Source: Tridacna crocea (lineage: Eukaryota; Mollusca; Bivalvia; Cardiida; Cardiidae). From it: a stretch of 64,000 nucleotides of DNA. Position numbers and translations under genes: made by a program. The DNA lies in the NCBI GenBank assembly GCA_943736015.1, contig OX031071.1, positions 10,946,119 through 11,010,118 of the forward strand, written 5' to 3'. A model generated the notes under the pieces. The model was not told the origin of the DNA. It did not search any database and saw only the letters and a list, made by a program, of their open reading frames with translations. Below, piece after piece: positions 1-11,095 of the stretch. The number at the start of each line of letters is the position of its first letter. Position 1 is the first letter of the stretch.

Positions 1-369
1 AGCAAACTTGTAGGAAACACAGAGATAGTCCTAGACTGGTATCAGTCAGTTAAATAGAGTTTTCCATTAAAAGAAAACCATCAAGTAAAACTGCTAAACA
101 AATACTCTGTGTTCTCAATGTTCTGATTGTCTGATTCAACGTATTTCTGTATTTCAGAACAGGGCAAATTAGTAAGTTTGATGTAATTGTGTACCTTGTT
201 TATTAGAATGACTGAAATGCAGAGCCTGAATGCCAGGCTAAGAGAGTTCTTGCGTTTATCAGTACTTTACAACAGGTACAAAAATCAGGCACACAAATTT
301 TTCGGCACTGTTCGAAGAAACACCAAGATTCCACTTCCTGGTATCCATTTTTCCCCCCCTCTCTCTCTC

Positions 370-598
370 TTAACCCTTTCCCAAACAATCCCTGGTTTTT
401 ACGGGTCTGGAATAGTAGCCTTTTGAAAACATTGTGGGAAAAGGAGAAAATGCTGGTAACCAGCATTTTCCCCTTTTCCCACAATGTTTTCTACTCTATC
501 ATAGACAGAAATCATCTTTTCAGCAGGAGTTGAATTGTCGTCTGCAAATGCTTTCAACTTGGTCTAGTCCAAAAATTTGTCGTTTGGGAAAGGGTTAA
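370..598 (+). mobile_element. TTAA palindromic MITE (family A), 229 bp
   Basis: It is bounded by TTAA on both sides with CCCTTT...AAAGGG ends. The central palindrome pairs CATTGTGGGAAAAGGAG with its complement around GCTGGTAACCAGC. The 3' half carries GTCGTCTGCAAATGCTTTCAA. The TTAA duplication and CCC ends fit a piggyBac-type MITE. Confidence 0.85.
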
Positions 599-975
599 CT
601 AATGGTGCATTCCAAATATGCTTCGAGCACGGAGGGACTTGCACCTTACAAGTACATCATCATCGTTATTTCAAGCTGATGATTTATACATTGCGCATAG
701 CTATGCAAGTCAACAGTGATAAATGTCGTAGTCAGCTTTGTTTATCACATAGGTGAGACAGACAAACTGTATCTTTGTGATCTAGTCAACTCTTTATAAA
801 ACGACAAAATCCCCGCCTCGTCGAATTGTAATGCTCGGGTGTTGCAAACGACAAATTCAGATGTTTTTTTTTTAATGAAGACACTTGTCTCTGACGAGGT
901 AGAAAGCATGCATGGAAAGAGGAGAAACTGGTGATTTTGAAATTCTTCTTCCACAGAAAACACAGGAGTGCACAA

Positions 976-1194
976 TTAACCCTTTACATGGCTTTAACGC
1001 CCCTAACATAGTAGCCTCTTGAAAACATTGTGGGAAAAGGAGGAAATGCTGGTAACCAGCATTTTCTCCTGTTCCTACAACTTTTTGCACGGTGCTGGGA
1101 ACAAGTTTCAATTTCTGAGCTACGTTTATTTTGTCGTCTGCAAGTGCTTTCAATTTGGACTCGTCTAAGATTTTGTCGTTTGGGAAAGAAGTAA
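976..1194 (+). mobile_element. TTAA palindromic MITE (family A)
   Basis: It has the TTAACCCTTTAC left end, the CATTGTGGGAAAAGG palindrome and the TTTGTCGTCTGCAAGTGCTT right half. The right terminus has decayed (GGGAAAGAAGTAA). Confidence 0.8.
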
Positions 1195-1310
1195 TGGTTA
1201 TAATGAGTCTGCATCAGTCATACTGTTTGTTGAGATGTTTTATGCTAAGAGGCACTTTGTATGTACTTTGGTGATGCATTTACCAAGGTACATGTATCAT
1301 CAGTCTATCT

Positions 1311-1685
1311 TTTTACCAAACGACAAAATTTTAGACTGGTTCAAATTGAAAGCTCTTGCAGAGGAGGAAATAAATTTGGTTTGAATTGGGAAAGGTAGAA
1401 AACGTTGTGATTAAACGAGAAAATGCTGGTTACCAACTTACCAGTATTTTCCCACGATGTTTTCCAAAAGCTTCTTTCACAGGGGTGTTAAAAGTCGGGA
1501 TTGTGTGGTAAAGAGCTATACAGCACTATGCTGGTTAGCAGCATTTTCTCATTTTCCAATGATGTTTTCAAGTTTTCTTCTGCGGTTGATTAGCAGCATT
1601 TTCTCCTTTTCCTATAATGTTTTCTAATGCTTTCATACTCAGGGTCAAACTCAGAAATGAGTGAGTCGTAAAGGGTTTGTGAGGA
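1311..1685 (-). mobile_element. Decayed family A MITE copies, overlapping fragments
   Basis: A reverse-oriented copy (ACCAAACGACAAAATTTTAGAC at 1316 onward to GTGTGGTAAAGAG near 1515) is followed by two further fragments of the GCATTTTCTC(C)TTTTCC half. It looks like repeated insertion or partial duplication of the same family. Confidence 0.65.
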
Positions 1686-1689
1686 AACA

Positions 1690-2007
1690 AAAGTATGAGG
1701 TGAGGAGGATCTTGTGAAGCAAACAGTTTTTCTTCGTATGATCCATATTATACATGTATATTGCCTTTCTACGGCGTTTTTGGAATTTCATCTATGTCGT
1801 ATGTTATGCCAAGTAAGTCACTGCAAAACATAGATGGATTTTTGTTTTTCTTAAACCTGATAAATTATGGGTTAAAATGGTCCTTTGCATTATTTTACCG
1901 ATAACAAACAGTTTCGACCTCGGATTGCGCAGGCTGACCGAGGTCGAAACTTTTTGCAGATTTGAACTTTTGACTGAATTTAAATACAGCACCTGACCAT
2001 TGCGTTG
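1690..2007. other. No gene recognised
   Basis: Contains a short inverted match around GACCTCGG...CCGAGGTC (1917-1945). Nothing else stands out. Confidence 0.5.
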
Positions 2008-2165
2008 AGGAGATATCTCATTGGCTCAGTGGTTATGGTATTGGTCTTTTAAACCCCGAAAAACGAGGATCTTGTCCGCCATAGGTTTGAATCCCGTCTT
2101 TGAATCTGTGCATTTGTTAACTTGGTTCTCTGTTACGGACATTGCTCGTAAAACATGACTCTTAA
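2008..2165 (+). mobile_element. tRNA-derived SINE
   Basis: The head has an A box TGGCTCAGTGG and a B box GGTTTGAATCC, as in a tRNA-derived polymerase III promoter. The body TTACGGACATTGCTCGTAA matches the element at 41875-42035. The acceptor and anticodon stems do not fold, so it is not a functional tRNA. Confidence 0.7.
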
Positions 2166-3060
2166 TGCTAAACATAAATATGATGATACCAGCCATTACA
2201 ATTCATTTACCTTGTATTCATCCCTTCCACACGTTTTCTGTATTTCAATGGATCACTGTATCTCATGACAAGGAAAGTTGTTGTACAAAGTGGATTTTAC
2301 GGATGTATGACTTGCATGGTATCATAGGTCATAGAGATGCATAAAGCGCCCTTATGCCAAAGCATGCATGTACCAATCATATTTTTTATCATGGTGATTT
2401 TAATATCGTCTGCTGCAATTTAGTTCCAGTGAGTAAAGCCCTGAGAACAAAGGATATCGCGTGAACCATTTTTACGCGTTAATTCAAAGCTGACGTCAGA
2501 TTTGATTGAAAACATGGTACTCGGAGTGCTTTGATTTTGAGAGAATTGACTGAAAGAGAGAAGGTCATTCATCATTCTCACACTTAATTTCATCGCTTCA
2601 CTAATTACTGCCAGATCGGGGAGTTCGACAGAAGTTCAGCATGTCCACTTACACTTCGGCAGGCTTCGTTAATCTTCGTTAATTTACGTTTCTTTTACAT
2701 CTAATGAGGTTTAGCCCTCAATTTTATCCTGCATGTTCAGCAATGAAATGTATTTACAATTGTGAAAAAAAAACTTTCATTTAGTATTTGCTGCTAATAC
2801 ACCTGGCGTAGGCTCTAGCAAGAATTGATTAATATTTGAAAACTGATAGTTTTAGTAGCAGGGGCAAATATTTTCGACACAGTTTTGCGGCGTCTCCTAT
2901 CCAGATCTGCTGTTAATCGTGGTCAACTTTAGTATAAATTGATAGAACATGTACAGAAATGAAGAAACTGAAAGAGAGGAAAAGAGGGACAGGCGGACGG
3001 ACTAAGGAGACAAAAAAACGAGCAAAGAGCGTTTATTGAACTATCGCTGGGCTCGAGAAT
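2166..3060. other. No gene recognised
   Basis: Unique-looking AT-rich DNA. I found no repeat family, splice-flanked frame or RNA gene. Confidence 0.5.
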
Positions 3061-3069
3061 TAGAGACAG

Positions 3070-3074
<5 letters not shown>

Positions 3075-3110
<36 letters not shown>

Positions 3111-3118
3111 AAGAGAGG
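3075..3118 (+). repeat. (GA)n microsatellite
   Basis: An almost pure GA run with a few AA interruptions. It accounts for Ser/Leu-rich reading frames on the opposite strand, which should not be taken as proteins. Confidence 0.9.
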
Positions 3119-3400
3119 GATGGATGGACATAGACCTAAAGACATTTTTTGACAACTTTGGAAATATAGAAAGAAGAAGATAGAACCACAGAAAAAAGAG
3201 CAATGTCGCCAAGTAAGACCCTTGGTCAGTCTCATCTTGGTCTACACTGCCAATAAGGCAGCGCGTAGGCTGTTTGGTGTGATGAAAGCTAAGAATAAGT
3301 TTCTCGATACATCCATTATGACGGTGAAGTAGATTCGGGCTCTGCGAAAGTTTAAACACTTAGACTGCTAAGCGCAACTCAATTACCTTTTACGAACAGC

Positions 3401-3460
3401 GTAGATCCAAGATCAGACTGCACAGAACGTGCAGTCTGATCTTGGATCAACTCTGTTCGG
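3401..3460. repeat. GATCAGACTGCACA palindrome (family D) in a longer element
   Basis: GTAGATCCAAGATCAGACTG folds onto CAGTCTGATCTTGGATC. Flanks (TGCTAAGCGCAACT upstream, TTTTGAAATAGG and GGCTTGAATG downstream) recur around the 15739 and 45694 copies, so a 200-bp element is implied. Confidence 0.75.
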
Positions 3461-3900
3461 TAAGGCGATATCTTCCCCCAAAAAATACTTTTGAAATAGG
3501 AAAACTCGGGGGGTGGGGGGGTTATACTATCGGCTTGAATGTTTATTTTTCATTCATTCAGCAGGAAAAAGTTTCAAATAAAAATCATCCTGCAAGGTTT
3601 GCAGACTCTGTTTAACTTGGATATCTCGGAGCATAATTTATTCGCGCTATCTCCCGGAGACTTTCCGAATACAGCCTCTAACATGTGTTGATCTGTTTCG
3701 CTAATTGGCTGATAAATATTTATACAGCGCAACCGATCCTCGTCTCTGATCAGTCCTTACTATTGAATGAATTTAGCTCTCTCCTCCATCACAGCTCGCT
3801 CTCTCTGTCTCTCTATCCCTGTTCTGTCTGTCTGTCTATCCATGTTCTGTCCGTCTCTATATTACTGTGCTGTCTGTCTGACAATCAGTTTTGAGCAGTC

Positions 3901-4132
3901 TTAACCCTCCTTTTCCACACATTAGCGACTTTTGACGACCCTTGGAAGGAAGCCTTTTGAAAACAATGTGGGAAAAAGGGAAAATGCTGGTAACCAGCAT
4001 TTTCGCCTTTTCCCACAATGTTTTCTACCCTATCAATAAACAATTGCACCATTTGAGCTACAATGAAATTGTCGTCTGCAAATGCTTTAAATTTGGTCAG
4101 GGCAAAAATTTTGTCGTCTGGTAAAAGGTTAA
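3901..4132 (+). mobile_element. TTAA palindromic MITE (family A), 232 bp
   Basis: TTAA bounds both ends. The palindrome AAAATGCTGGTAACCAGCATTTT is centred near 3993. The right half has TTGTCGTCTGCAAATGCTT. Confidence 0.83.
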
Positions 4133-4169
4133 CTTGGCTGTCTGGCTCTGCATTTCTGTGCAAGCCAAC

Positions 4170-4500
4170 TCTTTTAGTCTGTCGGCTGACTTAGCTGTTG
4201 TGACCCTACTGTGACCGTAGTTTTTAACCTAGTTGACCTAAGGTAACCGTTGTAAACCCTACTTTTCCCTAGTGTGTACTGAAGTTGACTGTAGTTTTGG
4301 GGGAACGTCTTTCTACAAAGGCAGAATAAGCGATCAGCAGTTTTTGGCTGATCGACTTCCAAAAGCACAGTGACTATAGCTTACCCGACGGGGCAGGTAT
4401 AGTCACACACGTTTTAGCGTAGCTCAAAGCGGTTAACACTAATTTACCGTAGTTATGCGTATTTAGGTCGTAGTAGTTACTCGTAGTTAGACGTAGTGAT
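4170..4500 (+). repeat. Degenerate short tandem repeat (CGTAGTTA-like)
   Basis: Irregular repeats of CGTAGTTA, GTAGTTTTTAACC and AGTTGACC fill this stretch and resume after the Mutator-like element at 4790-4850. The spacing is too irregular for a clean period. Confidence 0.5.
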
Positions 4501-4510
4501 ACCTTTTAGT

Positions 4511-4769
4511 CATCCTCGGATACCCCGAGGTCTCCCTTTTTGCTACGCTACATCGACCCCTGGGACAATTAATTGAATTTCCCTCGCTTTACCGCTAGCC
4601 GAATGCAGGCTTTTCATTGGTTCCATCATCATTTTGTGATGGGCGAGTGGACTGTGCGCTATGACGTTTCGTATCGATTTTCGGCGGCTGATTCAAAGTT
4701 TTATTAGTCAATTGTCCCAGGGGTCGATGTAGCGTAGCAAATAGGGAGACCCCGGGGTATCCGAGGATG
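4511..4769. mobile_element. Mutator-like MITE with 9-bp target duplication
   Basis: Terminal inverted repeats of about 60 bp (4511-4570 and 4710-4769) begin CATCCTCGGATACCCC and match with only a few mismatches. The element is flanked by the direct repeat CCTTTTAGT at 4502-4510 and 4770-4778. Long TIRs plus a 9-bp duplication are the hallmark of Mutator-like elements. The roughly 140-base interior has no ORF, so it is non-autonomous. Confidence 0.88.
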
Positions 4770-4778
4770 CCTTTTAGT

Positions 4779-5831
4779 AACCTCTGGCTTCTTTGCTGAA
4801 TGTGAATGACCGTATTTAGACGTAGTTAACCTATTTAGACTTTCTATAATTCGTCTTTGTGCAAATTTTGAACCTACTTTAAATATACCTCGCCGTTGTA
4901 ACAGTACGGCAGACTCTATTTAAATTGCACTACGGTCAACTGCGTGTTTGACTGCAGATAGCCTGCAACAAGTAAAAGCGGTAAACGGGCATGTACGCGT
5001 AAGTCCGAATGGCCCTTTTCGCGTATTGCAGGCCAAATGTGACCATAGCTCAACCATGAACAGATCACGCAAGTCTGTTTGCTTATTTACGGAATATGCC
5101 GAGTGTAATTAACATGGAATGTCAGTCTGGTAGCAATAATCTCAAACACCAAATTCTGTTCTCAGTTGCTCTTTCAGTTTGATTAGAGATAAGTTATGAA
5201 ATAAGCGAAAGTTTGGAATGAGTCATTTCTTCAACCACGATAGTTCAAAGGAGCGAATTACCCTAGATTTATTAGACACAGTTCATGTCTACCACGTGGC
5301 GTTTAATTTCTGAATTACGCGTTACACCCTTGTATGCAAATTAGCTATGACGTTGATGTCGGAAGCACGTGCCAAGTTCCCATCATGCTTCGTGTTGATT
5401 TCCTGTCTGAAGTGACGTTAAATGTCTAATAATAACATCGTGAACATACCACTCTCACTGTTCCAACACATGTCAGAAATAGCTATCTGAAATAATGATT
5501 CTTAAATAACATATAGTTATACCTATGTGCGTGTGTTTTCTCATATATGAAACACAAAAACCTTAATATTGACCACCCTCTTTGAATGCTGTCGAATTCT
5601 TACAACACCCCATTGCAGACGACTTACAGCATCTTATTTTAAACCTGCTGTGAAAACGTTGTGGCAATATGAAATATAGAATAAAATGATGAATTTTTCC
5701 TTTCGCGAAGATATTTTCACAGTCAGTCGTTAGCTTGCTTCAGGAATCGAGAACGTAAACCAATAAGCCTCAATTAAATACTTAAGGCAAAAAATGAATC
5801 GGGCCGTTCAAATCATCCCCGATTTTCCAGT
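4779..5831. other. No gene recognised
   Basis: Apart from residual CGTAGTTA-like repeats at its start, the stretch shows no family seen elsewhere in the window. Confidence 0.5.
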
Positions 5832-6039
5832 TTAACTCTACCAAACGCCAAATATTAGACTTGTCCAAATTTGCATTAGACAAAATAAACATGACTCAAA
5901 AATTGAAGCTTCAGGACTTTAGAAGAGTTGAAAAGATTTTGGGAAGAGGAGAAAATGTTGGTTACTAGCCTTTTCTCTTTTTTCCATGTTTTCAGATGGC
6001 TTGACATTATGGAAAAAGGACAAAATACAAAAAGGTTAA
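5832..6039 (-). mobile_element. TTAA MITE (family A), decayed
   Basis: TTAA bounds both ends; the copy is in reverse orientation (ACCAAACGCCAAATATTAGAC first). The central hairpin is reduced to AAAATGTTGGTTACTAGCC. Confidence 0.7.
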
Positions 6040-6518
6040 GCAAATCAGAAATTGTGTTACTTTCTAAATCTAGAAATAGACTCAGAATGAAATTAAGTTA
6101 TCGTTGAATGCAGAACTTGATCGCATCAAGGCAACTACCACTAGAGCGAGAGAATTGGTTAGTTTAAACATATTTTATTCAATATAATAACAGATATTAT
6201 TCATGTACAACAATATATTGCGAATAGGATTAGAACGAAAGCATCAAAGCTTACATAGTTCCTCATATTGGTTACCAGGGGAATATTGCGAGGGACAAAT
6301 CTCATTGAGAGTAACAATGACTTCATAGATTTTGATTTCATGTACCGGCAAGGACGGCGAACAAAGTTCTCAGAAAAACGCTTTGAAGCGTGTTTTGAAT
6401 GTGCATAAAAAACACACACACACAACATATCCCATTATCCGGAAACCATTGTCAAAATTTATATATTTTTCTTAAATTACAACTTCATGTAGATCTCAAC
6501 AGGAACGACTGAAATGGC

Positions 6519-7236
6519 GTTGTCTGCGCATGTCATATTCATCGAAGATTCGACCTATCTTATATGACGCATTACTTCCCCCAATACTGGGAAGAGTCAT
6601 TATAGTAAAAACACGCTATAAAAGTAGCAAATTGGCTTTTATCACTACGTTTGGTAAAATCAGGCTTGTTTGCTCCAGATTTCTCTAAACTGCTGACCTT
6701 AGATGAATGAATCGCACCAGGTGGAGTTCATTGAGTAAACGTTTATTTTAGTTTGTAATTCAAAGTAACGGTTGTCGCGTAGAAAAGTAGTCCGGTTCTG
6801 TACCCAGAATGCCGTAATTAGACAGATGAGTATTTGTACAATGCCATCTAGCGGGAGATAATGGCTGAAATGGGGTTGTCGCATTATCTCCCGCTAGATG
6901 GCATTGTATAAATAATCATCTATCTAATTTGGGAATCCTGGGTACAGAGCCAAACCACTCTCTATGCGACAACCGTCATTTTGAATTTCAAACTAAAATA
7001 AACGTTTACTCAATAAAACGCTACCTCGTGCAATTCACTCAGCTATGATCAGCAGTTTAGAGAAATATGGAGCTAAAGCAGGTCTCGTTTCTTCTCATAC
7101 GTATTGATAAAAATTTAAGCTATTTTCTGCATTGTTACTTTATAGTGCGTAATATTACAGTCAGCCCGCTTTTGGGGCTAGTGATGCGTCATATAAGACA
7201 GTCGAATCTTCGAAGAATATGACATGCGCAGACAAC
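6519..7236. mobile_element. 718-bp foldback element (long inverted repeat)
   Basis: Two arms (6519-6863 and 6882-7236) are inverted copies beginning GTTGTCTGCGCATGTCATAT and meet at CATTATCTCCCGC around an 18-base loop. The arms differ by small indels, so the palindrome has begun to decay. Single-arm relatives occur at 17901-18228 and 28878-29262. No coding capacity is seen. Confidence 0.88.
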
Positions 7237-7665
7237 AGGGGTTGTCGGGGTTCACGTGATTCGATGCTTTAAAAAAAAAAAGAAGACGAAACGACGTCAT
7301 TGTTTCCAAAAACAGGTTTGTTTCGTTTGTTCTGGGTTGTTTGTCCTGCAGTTGAATGGTCCTTGAAACTTTATATCGCTGTTGATACAGAAGATTGTTG
7401 ACACAGCGAGTAATTTGATCTGATTGTGACGCTGAAATACGCATGTAGGGTCACACCGTGACACGATACTTCCGGTTCAAAGAAATCACAAGCTGTGTCT
7501 GTGAAATGAAAATTCTACAATTATACAACGATTTTCCAGTTTCATGTAGTTATGTCGTCGGTGTACTGCAAAAACGTTGATAGAAGCTGTAGTTACGAGG
7601 TTTTTGAAGTAAACCGACGATGTGCTTGTGTACACAGCAGCAAAAGAATTGCACAAGATTAGCGT
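7237..7665. other. Non-repetitive, moderately GC-rich stretch
   Basis: Contains CACGTG (7254), ACGTCA (7295) and TTCCGG (7471), and an open minus-strand frame starting MRISASQSDQITRC. This could be a regulatory or 5' exon region, but no gene can be assigned. Confidence 0.25.
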
Positions 7666-7883
7666 TTAACTCTTTACCGCACTGAAAAAAAATGTGTACT
7701 TGCCCATATTGACGCCATTTATTGACGAAAAAATTAAGTGAGGCTAAAATGATGAAGTTTGTTTGTGATAGGGTAGAAAACATTGTGGGGGGAAAAGAGA
7801 AAATGCCTCCTTTTCCTCAATATTTTCGAAAGACTTTTAGCTTCAGATTGGTTAAAACTCAGGGTTATGCGGTAAAGGGTTAA
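7666..7883 (-). mobile_element. TTAA MITE (family A), decayed
   Basis: It runs from TTAACTCTTTACC to GGTAAAGGGTTAA. Half of the central palindrome is missing, leaving AAATGCCTCCTTTTCC. Confidence 0.75.
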
Positions 7884-8042
7884 GGGTGTGAGTTGTTCGT
7901 TAATTTCGGGTGTCACTTATTGTGTTTAACTTTACTGCCTGTTGTCCTTTGCCTGCTAAATAAGTAAAATGCAACTTTCAAGCCCACGCTTAAAACCAAA
8001 ATTTTGTTATTTTTGAGGGAAAATATTTCTTTATAGGACAAG

Positions 8043-8093
8043 GTAGATCAAGGTCAGACTGCACAGGACGTTCAATCTGATCTTGGTCTATAC
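8043..8093. repeat. Family D palindrome
   Basis: GTAGATCAAGGTCAGACTGC pairs with the inverse downstream after CACAGGACGTTC. Confidence 0.72.
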
Positions 8094-8235
8094 TATCTGC
8101 AAAGGTCCTTAAATCGCGCATAGCAACTTGAGGGTTAGAGAAACTGAAAACTTGGACAGAATTAAAAAGAAAAAGAAATGACAACTCGAAACATACATTA
8201 TGCATATTGTTAGATTCTGAAGAGGTGTTTAGGGA

Positions 8236-8921
8236 GAATGTAGGACGTTATGCCACGGACGTTATGCCACGGACGTTTTGGCCAACTGTTAATTTTGTGA
8301 AATTTTGCCCCATTAAATATGATTTTAAAAACATTGTAGCAAAATGACAAATTATTATGTTTGCAATAAATGGAGTATTAGGTTATTTTCTTTTTAAAAA
8401 TTCATAAATAATGTCACAGATAGTTAACAACTTCATTTTTTAATTGACTGGTATTACTGAATATAAATTTTACCAACTTTCAAGTGTTTTTTTTACTTTT
8501 ACACTCAACTAAAGACGAAACTGTATGATGGCTTTAATTGTTAATAATCAACTCCATCAATTAATAATGATGTAACAGTAACTTGAAGTTTCTATTTTCG
8601 ACAATATTTTGTGACAAATTATAAAAATCCAAGCAGTTTGCTCTAGACGATTGCAAATCAAAGTCGAATTATGTTTTGGTAAAAAAAGTTATTTTAATGG
8701 AAAAAAAACAAACATGAAATGCATATGCCTTCTGCATTGAAAATACATCTATAGGCTTAAAAGCATAGAAAGTACATTTATCATACTTTTTCTGGGTAAA
8801 AAGCATTTGGCCAAAGCGTCCTACTTTGTACTACTTTGTACATTTGTATATTTAGCTGGCCAAAACATCCGTGGCCAAAACGTCCTGGCCAAAACGTCCG
8901 TGGCTTAAACGTCCGTCCACC
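8236..8921. mobile_element. Non-autonomous Mutator-like element, 686 bp
   Basis: The ends carry inverted, internally repeated motifs GGACGTT..GCCACGG and GGACGTTTTGGCCA (8243-8290 and about 8855-8914). A 9-bp direct repeat GTTTAGGGA flanks it at 8227-8235 and 8922-8930. The interior is AT-rich without an ORF. The outermost 7 bases of the two ends match poorly, so the exact termini are uncertain. Confidence 0.7.
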
Positions 8922-8937
8922 GTTTAGGGAAGGCAGG

Positions 8938-9125
8938 GCATTTATTCACCAACTATTCTTGAAAATATTCTTAGTCTTAATTTCCAAGATTTTCTAAATT
9001 TGTAAGTAACACAACTTCTGATTGGCTTAACAGAATGGTTTAGCCAAATAGAGGTTGTCTTACTTCCATATATAGAAAATTCCGGAGGATAAGACAAAGA
9101 CCGTTCTTAATAATGGTTGTTAAAT
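8938..9125. mobile_element. 'TATTCACCAACC' MITE (family C), diverged
   Basis: Left TTATTCACCAACTATTCTTG, central CTTCTGATTGGCTTAACAG with its inverted partner, right GACAAAGACCGTTCTTAATA. The right end is eroded. Confidence 0.7.
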
Positions 9126-9276
9126 TATACGAGCCGGTTGGCGAGAAAAGAGCCAAGTTCAGGCAAAAAGTGGATTTAATGTATGTGTGATGCGTTTTTT
9201 TTTAAGCAAGTCGTCACCTTATTGTTGGTCCATAAAGTCAGTTTTGTCTAACACCGGATTACTGAAATCCTGAGAC

Positions 9277-9370
9277 AGAATGGTCCTTGGACACGCAGAA
9301 AATTTTCCAAAGAAAAACAAAATTGATTCGGCCGGGTCAGTCTGCCCGGATTGCGCATGTAACCATGAGT
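9277..9370 (+). repeat. Dispersed repeat (family N) copy
   Basis: TGGTCCTTGGACACGCAGAA and GTCTGCCCGGATTGCGCATG recur in diverged form at 15533-15610, 18910-19040, 61716-61850 and 63455-63575. Confidence 0.55.
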
Positions 9371-10019
9371 CAAACTTTTTTCTCAAATGCATTAAATTCC
9401 CTGTTCTCAGCATGGCTCTTTGGTTCTGGTCATTGATATTACTAGACTGCAATTTCATATAACATGATTATTGGGATTGAAATCTCGGGCGACTGTCATC
9501 TCGCGTGACGTCAATCGGATATGTCCTAGAATCACCGACAATTTATGTTGAGCTTTCAGGATGATCAAGCGAAATATATAAGCTATTTTTAGGTAACAAA
9601 AAATCTGTAGCAGTATTCATTGAATATTTTAGGGGCTTCACTGTCTTCTGTATATGATAACGTTTCTTCTTTTTGCGTAGCTGTATGTCCTTGCTTTTGA
9701 CCCATGTTTTGGTACCAATAGAAAAATAAATGAATACAAAATTGAAATCAGTCGAAATTGTGCACATGCTTATCTAAGGGGTCCTGTCTATCTCGTTGTG
9801 AAATAGTATTTAGTGATCGACCTAATTTTTTGTCCAATCAGAGAAGAGTATTTGTGGAAATTTTCTACCTCTAAAAGTCCATAAAATTTTGTCTGCTTGA
9901 AATAAAGACAGCCGTTCCGCACGTATGAATTCTACTGGCTCCTCCCACATCTACGTAAAATTAATTCATGCTCCTCCCAACCATTTAAAGCACGATTTGA
10001 AACTTGTTACAACACAACC

Positions 10020-10110
10020 TCAACCCTTTACCAAGTAATCATGTATGTTATCAGTGAAAGTTTGACTGTAGAAAATATTGCAGAAAAAGGGGAAATTGCA
10101 TTAGAGGAAT
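10020..10110 (+). mobile_element. Family A MITE fragment
   Basis: It keeps the CAACCCTTTACCAAGTAATC left end and a GAAAATATTGCAGAAAAAGG trace of the hairpin; the right part is lost. Confidence 0.45.
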
Positions 10111-10562
10111 TGAGTAATAAAACAAAATCTGATTTTTCTTCTCCATATTTTTACCCCCAATAAATTTTAGACCCAAATGGACGACCCAAGTAGCTTTTGC
10201 GTACTTTAACGATCAATCTGCAGAGAACGTGTAGTCTGATCATGAATTGAAACATTGTGCTAAACAGCGCAATGTTAAAATTGATGGATTGATTGCACGT
10301 TTTTCGTTCTGTATCATGACAAAAATTTGACAAAAAGAAATGACATTTGAAAATCTAGAAAGTAAAAAAGAATATCTACAGCAAGAGCCAACTGATTAGT
10401 TTTTAGAAAAGTTCAACTTGTCCTTTTGTTTTCTTTTAAAAATAACCCTAAAAAAGATAGTATTTAGCAAGTACAGGTTTAAAGGAAAGTCCGAAAATGC
10501 TTGCCATGCACTCTTTACAAGATGCCAAAACTTAAGCCCGGCTCTAGCATATTAAAAGCAGC

Positions 10563-10790
10563 CCAGCCACGTATAATGGTTAGTATATCTGACTCGTAAC
10601 CTGGAGGTTACGGGTTCGATACCTGGTTGCGCCGAACTCTCTTTCCGGTAAACTTTTGCATCTCACCTCTCATGCATGTGAGAAAATTAGTCAGTGGCTT
10701 TGGAAAGAAAGTTGTGTCAGTACAGTTGTGAAAAAGCCAGGAAACAGAAGCGGTGTAAAATAACAATCATCAATAAATTAACCAATCATT
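10563..10790 (+). mobile_element. tRNA-derived SINE, second family
   Basis: A tRNA-like head (TATAATGGTTAGTATATCTG, then GGGTTCGATACC as B box) leads into TGAGAAAATTAGTCAGTGGC and GGAAAGAAAGTTGTGT, shared with 11797-11990. It ends in an AATAAA-type tail near 10780. Confidence 0.68.
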
Positions 10791-11095
10791 CAATCTCTTA
10801 AAATGTCGACCTCATGTGATAACAATTGATAACGAGGAACAACAACAATTGAGATGGTAGATTGTTTACAAATGTCATATCTAGATTATCTTATATATCC
10901 AAGGACAACGCATTTATAAATGAAAAGTGGGTACATTTGTGATACCTAAATTGTTGACATTGAAAAATCAACATATACTAAAATTAATAGTGTTTTGCAT
11001 GTACCCTAAAGAACGAAATCTATTGATAAACATACGAACTTGTATTATTTGAAAAAAAGAAAAGAAGGACTGCAATCATAAATCATATCAGTTAC

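Larger units (their letters stand above)
9371..11095. other. No gene recognised apart from listed repeats
   Basis: Except for the SINE and a MITE fragment this is AT-rich. It would hold intron 1 of the candidate minus-strand gene that starts at 11213, but I see no convincing exon 2. Confidence 0.4.

Noticed and set aside
203..484. 93-codon minus-strand frame with similar frames in many places (872, 3885, 23376)
   Set aside because: These similar peptides are translations of the same palindromic MITE, not proteins.
2008..2100. Possible tRNA gene from A and B boxes
   Set aside because: No acceptor or anticodon stem folds, and a body sequence shared with 41875-42035 follows, as in a SINE.
3041..3359. 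Ser/Leu-rich frames with SLSLSLS
   Set aside because: They are translations of the GA microsatellite.
10570..10640. Possible tRNA with a CGT anticodon-like loop
   Set aside because: The 5' and 3' ends do not pair, and the downstream body matches another SINE.
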